Shown here one piece after another: positions 15,293-21,583 of a stretch of DNA of 21,583 nucleotides. Position numbers and translations under genes: made by a program. Position 1 is the stretch's first letter. Every line of letters begins with the position of its first letter. The notes below the pieces were generated by a model, which saw only the letters and a list, made by a program, of their open reading frames with translations, searched no databases and had not been told where the DNA came from. The DNA is from Erysipelotrichaceae bacterium (GTDB taxonomy: Bacteria > Bacillota_I > Bacilli_A > Erysipelotrichales > Coprobacillaceae): NCBI GenBank assembly GCA_018365815.1, contig JAGZJH010000038.1, positions 1-21,583 on the forward strand, given 5' to 3'.

Positions 15293-18124
15293 ATGGAACA
15301 AGATAAAATTATTGTTAAAGGGGCAAGAGAAAATAATTTAAAAAACATTGATGTAGAAATTCCTCGTAATCAGTTAGTCATTATGACCGGATTATCGGGT
15401 TCTGGAAAAACTTCTTTAGCATTTGATACAATTTATGCTGAAGGACAACGACGCTATGTTGAATCATTAAGTGCCTATGCACGTCAATTTTTAGGAAATG
15501 CCGATAAACCAGATGTAGATAGTATTGAAGGACTTTCTCCTGCGATAGCCATTGATCAAAAAACAACAAGTCACAACCCTCGTTCCACTGTTGGAACAGT
15601 GACTGAGATTTATGATTATTTAAGATTACTTTATGCACGTGTGGGAATTCCATATTGTCCAAATCATGGGACACCGATTCAATCACAAACAACAAAACAA
15701 ATGATGGATATTATCGACCAATATGAAGATAGTTCACGATTACAAGTGTTAGCCCCGGTGATTAAAAATAAAAAGGGGACACATAAAGATTTATTTGATC
15801 AATTACGTAAAGATGGTTATGTGCGTGTACGTGTCGATGGTCAGGTTCAATTGTTAGAAGATGAAATAGAATTAGATAAAAACAAACGTCATAACATTGA
15901 AGTTATTGTCGATCGTATTATCAAACGTGAAGACTATCATTCAAGAATGGCAGATTCATTAGAAACAGCTTTAAAACTTGCTGGAGGCGAAGCGATTGTT
16001 CAAAACTTAACGTTAGAAACAGAGGCTTTATTTTCAGAAAACCATGCTTGTCCAATTTGTGGATTTGCAGTTCCTAAATTAGAACCACGTTTATTTTCAT
16101 TTAACTCACCATTAGGCGCATGTCCTGATTGTCGAGGAATTGGGGTAAAAAATGAAGTGGATATAGATTTAATTATCCCTGATAAAAACTTGTCAATTAA
16201 TCAAGGTGGAATTCGTTATTTTAAAACAGCCGTTGGAACTGATCGTATCGAGTGGCAACGTTTTTTAAAGTTATGTGAAACTTACAATATTGATTTAGAC
16301 AAACCTTTAAAAGACTTTACTAAAAAAGAAATGGACATTATTATGATTGGTTCAACAAAGCCAATTAATTTAACGATTGTTTCAAGTTCAGGAAATATTA
16401 GTCAATCAACAAAATATATTGAAGGGGTTAAAACATTAATCCAACGTCGTTATGAAGAAACATCTTCTTCATGGTCAAAAGAGTGGTATGAAAGTTTTAC
16501 TTCTGAACATGTTTGTCCAACTTGTCATGGTAAACGTCTAACACCAGAAGTTTTAAGTGTGAAAGTTGGGGGATTGAACATTGCCGAATTAACAGATTTA
16601 TCAATTCGTGATGCATTGAAGTTTTTTAATGAATTAGAATTAACTCCTACGCAAGCGACCATTGCTGAACTTATTTTAAAAGAGATTAAAGATCGTTTAG
16701 GATTTTTAAATGACGTAGGTTTAGGATACTTAACTTTATCTAGAACTGCTGCTGGGCTATCAGGTGGAGAAGCACAACGTATTCGTTTAGCGACACAAAT
16801 CGGTTCTCGTTTAACTGGGGTATTATATGTTCTAGATGAACCTTCAATAGGATTACATCAACGTGATAATGATAAACTTATTCATACATTACATCAAATT
16901 CGAGATTTAGGTAATAGCGTATTAGTAGTTGAACATGATGAAGATACAATGCGTGAATCTGATTATATTATTGATATTGGACCGGGAGCCGGTGTGCATG
17001 GTGGTGAGGTCATTGCACAAGGTACACCTAGTGAAATTATGGAAAATGAAAATTCGATTACCGGAAAATATCTATCTGGTAAAATGAAGATTGAAGTTCC
17101 TAAAACAAGACGCAAAGGTAATGGTAATTTTATTACGATTAAAGGAGCAAAAGAAAATAATCTTAAAAATCTGACTGTGAAATTTCCATTAGGGACACTG
17201 ACAGTAGTTACCGGAGTTTCAGGTTCAGGAAAATCATCATTAGTCAATGAGATTTTATGTAAAGGAATTCAAGCAAGTGTGAATCGTACTAAAATTAAAC
17301 CTGGCTTGCATAAAGAGATTTTAGGATTGGAAAATGTTGATAAAGTCATTGATGTTTCACAAGATCCAATCGGACGTACACCACGTTCAAATCCTGTCAC
17401 TTATACTGGAGTATTTGATGATATTCGTGATTTATTTGCTAAAACTGTTGAAGCTAAAATGAGAGGTTACGATAAAGGACGTTTTTCATTCAACGTTAAG
17501 GGTGGACGATGTGAAGCCTGTCAAGGAGATGGGGTAAAACGTATCTCAATGCATTTCTTACCTGATGTATATGTTCCTTGTGAAGAATGTGAAGGGCGTC
17601 GATATAATCGAGAAACATTAGAAGTTAAATATCGTGAAAAAAGTATTTACGATGTTTTAGACATGACGGTTGAAGATGCTTGTGAGTTTTTCAGTAATCT
17701 ACCTAAAATATCTCAAAAAATGGAAACTTTAAAAGATGTTGGTCTAGGATATGTGAAACTTGGACAAAGTGCAACAACGTTATCAGGTGGAGAAGCACAA
17801 CGTGTTAAACTTGCCAGTGAACTTCAAAAACGTGCCACAGGTAAAACAGTTTATATTTTAGACGAACCATCAACCGGACTACATTCTCATGATGTCGCTA
17901 AATTAATTGAAGTGTTACAACGTATTGTAGATAATGGGGATACGGTAATAGTCATTGAACATAATTTAGACATTATTAAAGTAGCGGATCATATTATTGA
18001 TTTAGGACCTGAAGGTGGCGATGAGGGTGGAACTATTGTTGTAACAGGAACACCTGAAAAAGTCGCTAAATGTGAAAAAAGTTATACCGGACATTTTTTA
18101 AAAAATATATTAAATCGTGTTTAA
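15293..18124 (+). CDS. uvrA: UvrA, excinuclease ABC subunit A
   Basis: Dimeric ABC-type ATPase that finds bulky DNA lesions and hands DNA to UvrB. The 943-residue product has Walker A1 GLSGSGKT (33-40); zinc-module Cys pairs CPICG and CPDC (about 253-283); a further CPTCHG motif near 408; ABC signature LSGGEAQRIRLATQIG with LYVLDEPSIGLHQRD; a second Walker A GVSGSGKSS (about 640-648); the second zinc finger CEAC/CEEC (about 740-767); a second signature LSGGEAQRVKLASEL; and YILDEPSTGLH. Length is typical. GGGGTGA (15282-15288) precedes ATG by 4 nt and overlaps the cca stop. The 3' end overlaps the next frame by 8 nt. Confidence 0.97.
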   Translation: MEQDKIIVKGARENNLKNIDVEIPRNQLVIMTGLSGSGKTSLAFDTIYAEGQRRYVESLSAYARQFLGNADKPDVDSIEGLSPAIAIDQKTTSHNPRSTVGTVTEIYDYLRLLYARVGIPYCPNHGTPIQSQTTKQMMDIIDQYEDSSRLQVLAPVIKNKKGTHKDLFDQLRKDGYVRVRVDGQVQLLEDEIELDKNKRHNIEVIVDRIIKREDYHSRMADSLETALKLAGGEAIVQNLTLETEALFSENHACPICGFAVPKLEPRLFSFNSPLGACPDCRGIGVKNEVDIDLIIPDKNLSINQGGIRYFKTAVGTDRIEWQRFLKLCETYNIDLDKPLKDFTKKEMDIIMIGSTKPINLTIVSSSGNISQSTKYIEGVKTLIQRRYEETSSSWSKEWYESFTSEHVCPTCHGKRLTPEVLSVKVGGLNIAELTDLSIRDALKFFNELELTPTQATIAELILKEIKDRLGFLNDVGLGYLTLSRTAAGLSGGEAQRIRLATQIGSRLTGVLYVLDEPSIGLHQRDNDKLIHTLHQIRDLGNSVLVVEHDEDTMRESDYIIDIGPGAGVHGGEVIAQGTPSEIMENENSITGKYLSGKMKIEVPKTRRKGNGNFITIKGAKENNLKNLTVKFPLGTLTVVTGVSGSGKSSLVNEILCKGIQASVNRTKIKPGLHKEILGLENVDKVIDVSQDPIGRTPRSNPVTYTGVFDDIRDLFAKTVEAKMRGYDKGRFSFNVKGGRCEACQGDGVKRISMHFLPDVYVPCEECEGRRYNRETLEVKYREKSIYDVLDMTVEDACEFFSNLPKISQKMETLKDVGLGYVKLGQSATTLSGGEAQRVKLASELQKRATGKTVYILDEPSTGLHSHDVAKLIEVLQRIVDNGDTVIVIEHNLDIIKVADHIIDLGPEGGDEGGTIVVTGTPEKVAKCEKSYTGHFLKNILNRV

Positions 18125-18515
18125 AATTGATTTAGATAGTTTAAATCCAAGAAAAATGTTGAAGCGTATGGCTTCTCTTTTTCTTGGATTACTCATTTTA
18201 GAAACTTTATTTTCACATTATTTAACTTTAACGATGGTACAAATGGCGATATTTACATTGATTTATATGTTGATTTATACGTTTGTAGAGTTATTTTATC
18301 TTGTAGCAGTTTTAAAATATAAACAATATTATACAAAAATGCATTTAATTATTTTGATAAAAGTGATACATTATTTTATGGAATGGTTTATTTTATGTCT
18401 TGTTTCATATATACTAAAAGATAAGATTAGAATGACGATGATTGGAATATTTTTAATCTTAATTGCAGTGAATATAATTTATATGATAATTAATCAACAA
18501 AAGGAGGCAAAATAA
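18117..18515 (+). CDS. Unknown small four-TM membrane protein
   Basis: I do not recognise this 132-residue protein. It is strongly hydrophobic with four likely membrane helices near residues 17-36, 38-60, 76-98 and 103-125, short charged turns, and a Lys-rich cytoplasmic-looking C-terminus. The given start is GTG 18117, overlapping the uvrA stop by 8 nt without a Shine-Dalgarno, which fits translational coupling. ATG 18156 (after AAGAAAA) and ATG 18168 are in-frame alternatives that would remove the first 13 or 17 residues. Its stop overlaps the hprK start (TAATG), so it is a fixed member of the operon. It has no visible catalytic motif. Its function is unknown; position suggests co-expression, not a shared pathway. 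Confidence 0.8.
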   Translation: MFKIDLDSLNPRKMLKRMASLFLGLLILETLFSHYLTLTMVQMAIFTLIYMLIYTFVELFYLVAVLKYKQYYTKMHLIILIKVIHYFMEWFILCLVSYILKDKIRMTMIGIFLILIAVNIIYMIINQQKEAK

Positions 18516-19459
18516 TGTCAAAAAAGTCAGTTTTAATTAAAACATTACTTGAACATTTTCCGTTAGTTCAAGCAACAGGTAATGAACAATCATTGGAAAG
18601 ACCTATTTTAGTACCGGATATTAACAGACCGGGATTTGAGTTAGCAGGTTTTTTTCAACATAGTGATTTTAGACGTGTGATTATTTTTGGTGAAAAAGAA
18701 ATGGCGTTTATTGATCAAATGGATCAAAACGATCAAAAAGAACGTTTTAGTATGTTAACTAATGAATTAACACCTGCAATAGTCATTGCTAAAGGATACG
18801 ATTGTCCACCTGTTTTAGAAGAAATAGCAAATGAAAAGAATTTTCCAATCTTTTTAACTGCTCAAGCAACGGGTCGTTTTTCTGTGGAATTATCTGCTTT
18901 ATTAGATGAAAAATTAGCTCCTGAAACATTAATGCATGGCGTGTTTTTAAATATTTATGGTAAAGGTGTTATTATTAAAGGAGATAGTGGAATTGGTAAA
19001 AGCGAAATTGCGTTAGAGTTAATTAAACGTGGTCATTTATTGGTGGCTGATGATGCAGTTGAGTTATATCAAATCGGTCAACATATTGTGGGAAAATCAC
19101 CAATAGTATTACAAAATTTATTAGAAATACGTGGAATTGGAGTGATTGATGTCGCTAAAATGTTTGGGGTTGGCTCAATTATTGAAAAAGATCAAGTGGA
19201 TTTGATTATTCAACTAGAACGTTGGGTACCAAGCAAAGAATATACACGTATTGGTTTAGAAGATAAGCAAGTCGTTGAAGAGGTACTGGGAGTTGAAATT
19301 GATAAACTTGTTGTTCCGGTTACGGGTGGACGTAATATGTCTGTTGTTATTGAAGCCGCAGTAATGAATAAAAGATTAAAAGAATCTGGTTATGACAGTA
19401 GCAAAGAATTTGTAAATCGTATTTTAGAAAATATTAATAATCAAAGTTCAGGGAAATAA
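18515..19459 (+). CDS. hprK: HPr kinase/phosphorylase
   Basis: Bifunctional hexameric enzyme that phosphorylates HPr on Ser46 and removes that phosphate, setting carbon catabolite repression through CcpA and PTS activity. The 314-residue product has an N-terminal MurF-like domain (about 1-130), His141 in the HGV motif, Walker A GDSGIGKS (156-163), acidic pair Asp179-Asp180 and the HprK signature LEIRGIGVIDV (203-213), followed by VPVTGGRNMSVVIEAA near the C-terminus. AAGGAGG (18501-18507) is 7 nt before ATG, the strongest Shine-Dalgarno in the operon, so it may be translated more than its neighbours. lgt follows with 2 nt between, as in B. subtilis. It implies a gram-positive type PTS in the organism. 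Confidence 0.97.
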   Translation: MSKKSVLIKTLLEHFPLVQATGNEQSLERPILVPDINRPGFELAGFFQHSDFRRVIIFGEKEMAFIDQMDQNDQKERFSMLTNELTPAIVIAKGYDCPPVLEEIANEKNFPIFLTAQATGRFSVELSALLDEKLAPETLMHGVFLNIYGKGVIIKGDSGIGKSEIALELIKRGHLLVADDAVELYQIGQHIVGKSPIVLQNLLEIRGIGVIDVAKMFGVGSIIEKDQVDLIIQLERWVPSKEYTRIGLEDKQVVEEVLGVEIDKLVVPVTGGRNMSVVIEAAVMNKRLKESGYDSSKEFVNRILENINNQSSGK

Positions 19460-19461
19460 AA

Positions 19462-20253
19462 GTGCAATTTTTTCCTGATCGTGCTACTTTTGTATCCTTT
19501 GGTTCATTAAGTATCCAATGGTATGCTTTATTTATTATTAGTGGAGCATTACTTGCTTATTATATTTCTTCTTTACGCTTAGCTAAACGTGGGTATAAGG
19601 ATTTACCCTTGTCTGATTTTTTTATCAATCTTTTGTTAATAGGATTTGTAGGTGCACGTATTTGGTATGTAATTTTTATGTTTGATGAAATTTATGCGAG
19701 TGATCCTATTGCAATTTTTAAAATTTATGAAGGTGGACTAGCTATTCAAGGTGGTTTAATCACTGCTATTCCATACGCCATTTACTTTTGTAGAAAACAT
19801 CAAATGGATATTTTAAAAGCAGGTGATTCAATTATGCCAACTGTTTTAATCGCTCAAGCGATAGGACGTTGGGGGAATTTCATGAATCAAGAGGCTTATG
19901 GTCAAATCATGAGTTCGGAAAGGATGAGTGCATTACCTTTACCGGAGTTTATTAAAGATGGAATGTTTATTGATGGGGCTTATCGTCAACCGACTTTCTT
20001 ATATGAATCGCTACTTAATATCATCGGTTTTTTCATTATTGTACTTTTGGTTAATAAATTTTTAAAAAAAGACGGAAGTCAATTTGCTTTTTATTTTATT
20101 TGGTATGGTATCGTTAGATTTATTGTAGAAGCGTACCGAAGCGATTCACTGATGTTAGGGAGTATCAAAATGGCACAACTTACCTCAATTGTCTTTATCA
20201 TTGCGGGGGTTATAGGCTTAATCAGTATTTATTGTTTTAAGAAAAAGTCTTAA
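19462..20253 (+). CDS. lgt: Prolipoprotein diacylglyceryl transferase
   Basis: Integral membrane enzyme that transfers diacylglycerol from phosphatidylglycerol to the lipobox Cys of prolipoproteins. The 263-residue product has several TM segments and the Lgt signature GRWGNFMNQEAYG (135-147). Start is GTG 19462, which fits the conserved N-terminus ahead of IQWYALFIISG; AGGGA just upstream is a modest Shine-Dalgarno. The position of E. coli His103 (HGG motif) reads Gln in GGLAIQGGLI (91-100). Streptococcal Lgt, from memory, has Tyr there, so the enzyme is probably active. It is the last gene of the operon; a long hairpin terminator starts 8 nt after the stop. Confidence 0.96.
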   Translation: MQFFPDRATFVSFGSLSIQWYALFIISGALLAYYISSLRLAKRGYKDLPLSDFFINLLLIGFVGARIWYVIFMFDEIYASDPIAIFKIYEGGLAIQGGLITAIPYAIYFCRKHQMDILKAGDSIMPTVLIAQAIGRWGNFMNQEAYGQIMSSERMSALPLPEFIKDGMFIDGAYRQPTFLYESLLNIIGFFIIVLLVNKFLKKDGSQFAFYFIWYGIVRFIVEAYRSDSLMLGSIKMAQLTSIVFIIAGVIGLISIYCFKKKS

Positions 20254-20260
20254 TTTTTTG

Positions 20261-20313
20261 AAGATTTCTATTATTTATGCAAGGTATCTTTGATAAATAT
20301 TAGAAGTCTTTTT
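20261..20313 (+). terminator. Long hairpin terminator after lgt
   Basis: 18-nt arms at 20261-20278 and 20293-20310 pair with one G-U and one mismatch. The top CAAGG (20280-20284) / CTTTG (20288-20292) adds five pairs with a TAT loop. TTTTT follows at 20309-20313. It is much longer than the other terminators here and closes the seven-gene operon. Confidence 0.88.
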
Positions 20314-20331
20314 AATTTAAAAGCAAACTCA

Positions 20332-20371
20332 TTGACAAAAAAGTATAAATATATTTAACTTAAACTATACT
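20332..20371 (+). promoter_or_regulatory. Candidate trxB promoter with a perfect -35 and ambiguous -10
   Basis: TTGACA at 20332-20337 is a consensus -35, but the element 17 nt on is only TTAACT (20355-20360). The better TATACT (20366-20371) is 28 nt away. AGTATA (20342-20347) and TATACT (20366-20371) form a 6-bp inverted repeat across the region, which could be an operator. A weak -10 with a strong -35 would fit an activator-dependent promoter; this is inference. Confidence 0.5.
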
Positions 20372-20396
20372 AGATAAAAAAGGAGAATGATATATA

Positions 20397-21305
20397 ATGT
20401 ATGATTTAATAATAATAGGAGCCGGTCCAGCCGGTTTAACAGCATCACTTTATGCTTCAAGAGCAGGATTAAAAACATTAATACTTGATGGTGGTGCACC
20501 TGGGGGAAAATTAAATTTAACTGCCGAGATTGAAAATTATCCAAGTTATAAAAATGTCTCAGGTCCGGAACTAGCTTATAGTATGTTTGAGCATGCAACA
20601 ACATTTGGTGCTGTTTATGAATATGGATTAGTTCAAGAGATTAAAGATCTTGGAGATACAAAAGAAGTGGTATGTGAAGAAGAAACTTATGTTTCTAAGG
20701 CTGTTTTAATTGCAACAGGAACAAAAGAAAGACGTATGAATATTAAAAACGAAGAAGAAATGATTGGTAGAGGTGTTTCTTATTGTGCAGTATGCGATGG
20801 GGCATTTTTTAAAGATGAAGAAATAGCAGTCATCGGAGGTGGAAATTCAGCACTAGAAGAAGCCATCTATTTAACAAAATTTGCTTCAAAAATTCATTTA
20901 ATCGTTAGACGAGATGTTTTTAGAGCAGATAAAATTATTCAAGATGAATTGGTTAAAAACGAAAAGATTGAAGTACACTTTTTGAAAAAACCGGTAGAAG
21001 TGTTGGTTGAAAATAATAAAGTATGTGGATTATTATTGGAAGATTCAAAAACTGCTGAACAAACTACTTTAAAGGTAAGTGGAATTTTTCCATTTGTTGG
21101 ATCTGATCCAGTCACTGATTTTGCGACTTCATTAGGTATTTTAGATAACGCAGGTTACGTATTAACTGATGAAAATATGAAAACAGCAGTGAAAGGAATA
21201 TACGGTGCTGGTGATGTACGCCAAAAATTTTTAAGACAAGTTGTAACTGCAACAAATGATGGAGCAATTGCAGCTCAAAATATTGCACATGATTTAGAAA
21301 ATTAA
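20397..21305 (+). CDS. trxB: Thioredoxin reductase (NADPH, FAD)
   Basis: Flavoenzyme that reduces thioredoxin with NADPH and maintains cytosolic thiol balance. The 302-residue product has the N-terminal FAD-binding GAGPAGLTA (8-16), redox-active Cys130 and Cys133 in CAVCDG, NADPH-binding GGGNSALEEA (147-156) with phosphate-binding Arg171/Arg172/Arg176 (the usual HRR reads VRR), and the C-terminal FAD motif GIYGAGDVR. GGAG (20382-20385), 11 nt before ATG, serves as Shine-Dalgarno. It is transcribed alone from its own promoter region and followed by a hairpin terminator. Length matches low-molecular-weight TrxB. A ferredoxin/flavodoxin-dependent relative is less likely because the NADPH Arg residues are kept. 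Confidence 0.95.
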   Translation: MYDLIIIGAGPAGLTASLYASRAGLKTLILDGGAPGGKLNLTAEIENYPSYKNVSGPELAYSMFEHATTFGAVYEYGLVQEIKDLGDTKEVVCEEETYVSKAVLIATGTKERRMNIKNEEEMIGRGVSYCAVCDGAFFKDEEIAVIGGGNSALEEAIYLTKFASKIHLIVRRDVFRADKIIQDELVKNEKIEVHFLKKPVEVLVENNKVCGLLLEDSKTAEQTTLKVSGIFPFVGSDPVTDFATSLGILDNAGYVLTDENMKTAVKGIYGAGDVRQKFLRQVVTATNDGAIAAQNIAHDLEN

Positions 21306-21315
21306 ATAGCAAGTG

Positions 21316-21373
21316 AAACGATGAAAGATAATAGTGTAGAGTATTTTTAATACTATTAAAATTCATCGTTTTT
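21316..21373 (+). terminator. Terminator hairpin after trxB
   Basis: AAACGATGAA (21316-21325) pairs with TTCATCGTTT (21362-21371), a perfect 10-bp stem. The 36-nt interior contains a second inverted repeat (AATAGT 21330-21335 / ACTATT 21352-21357), making a two-tier hairpin. TTTTT follows at 21369-21373. Confidence 0.8.
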
Positions 21374-21392
21374 AAGTAAGAGTATAAGTAAG

Positions 21393-21527
21393 AAATGACA
21401 ATAATATAATAGATAGCATAAAGCATAAAATAATTTTAACATTGTATAAGTATTCTGTCATTTTTTGTTTATATATTTATAGGATCCATGTTGATGAAAG
21501 GATCTTATTGATATGAAAATGCTATCT
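21393..21527. repeat. Interleaved inverted repeats in a non-coding leader-like stretch
   Basis: AAATGACA (21393-21400) pairs with TGTCATTT (21456-21463). AGATAGCAT (21411-21419) pairs perfectly with ATGCTATCT (21519-21527). The order A-B-A'-B' is a pseudoknot or switch topology. Between them ATAGGATCC (21479-21487) and GGATCTTAT (21500-21508) form a local 9-bp hairpin with one G-U. No known riboswitch or T-box motif is recognised. The B' arm overlaps the start region of the following frame. Confidence 0.4.
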
Positions 21528-21583
21528 TAAAAACTTGGAATGATTTAACTATTGCTGATGATTATATGTTTTGTTTGTTGATG
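21513..21583 (+). pseudogene. Start of a possible Rpn/PD-(D/E)XK nuclease-transposase-like gene, frame broken near its first codons, cut by window end
   Basis: The frame starting at 21518 reads NAILKTWNDLTIADDYMF and runs to the window end. From memory this resembles the N-terminus of Rpn-family recombination-promoting nuclease/putative transposase proteins (W-x-x-LT-x-x-D-x-x-F). The only ATG with a Shine-Dalgarno (AAAGGA 21497-21502) is 21513, which is in another frame and stops after five codons (ATG AAA ATG CTA TCT TAA). One more A in the AAAA run after that ATG would give MKNAILKTWNDL in one frame. This is either a real frameshift, a sequencing indel in a homopolymer, or chance. Only about 22 codons are visible. 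Confidence 0.45.

Noticed and set aside
1..21583. Recoded UGA (UGA = Trp), as in mollicutes
   Set aside because: prfB is present, TGA ends prfB and cca, and Trp positions in conserved motifs use TGG.

Overview
The window is strongly AT-rich DNA from a low-GC Firmicutes-type bacterium. Every recognisable gene lies on the + strand. TGA acts as a stop (prfB, cca) and Trp is read from TGG, so this is not a UGA=Trp mollicute. Gene order resembles the Bacillus subtilis comF - secA-prfB - ftsEX - ctpB - uvrB-uvrA - hprK-lgt - trxB region. Erysipelotrichia or a close relative is my best guess, because UvrB has a Phe-rich beta-hairpin reminiscent of mollicutes and SecA lacks its C-terminal zinc tail. 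The lineage is inference.

Layout. 1-1697: end of comFA and comFC (DNA uptake), with an odd junction that looks like a -1 frameshift fusion. 1783-1980: a cold-shock protein gene with its own terminator. 2118-3539: a cell-wall NlpC/P60 hydrolase with four Ig-like repeats, its own promoter and terminator. 3625-7334: a secA-prfB operon with an extended -10 promoter and an intrinsic terminator that overlaps the prfB stop codon. 7590-10391: ftsE, ftsX and a CwlO-like coiled-coil NlpC/P60 hydrolase, the classic ABC-gated hydrolase module for septal or sidewall peptidoglycan. 10522-20253: a tightly packed seven-gene operon (ctp, uvrB, cca, uvrA, an unknown four-TM membrane protein, hprK, lgt) ending in a long hairpin terminator. 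20397-21305: trxB alone. 21306-21583: a structured non-coding stretch, then the first codons of what looks like an Rpn/PD-(D/E)XK-type gene whose start is out of frame by one base.

The genes are mostly housekeeping: protein export, translation termination, wall remodelling, excision repair, tRNA CCA maturation, catabolite control, lipoprotein lipidation and thiol redox. The unusual signals are at RNA level. They are (i) a comFC reading frame with no usable start for its zinc finger, joined to comFA at a U UUA AAC slippery heptamer; (ii) a hairpin between the Shine-Dalgarno sequence and start codon of ftsE that would restore normal spacing; (iii) a prfB without the usual programmed frameshift but with a GNRA-capped hairpin at its 5' end and a UGA stop inside its own terminator stem; and (iv) interleaved inverted repeats after trxB. 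No tRNA, rRNA, CRISPR array or intact mobile element was seen. No gene-free stretch exceeds 300 bases.
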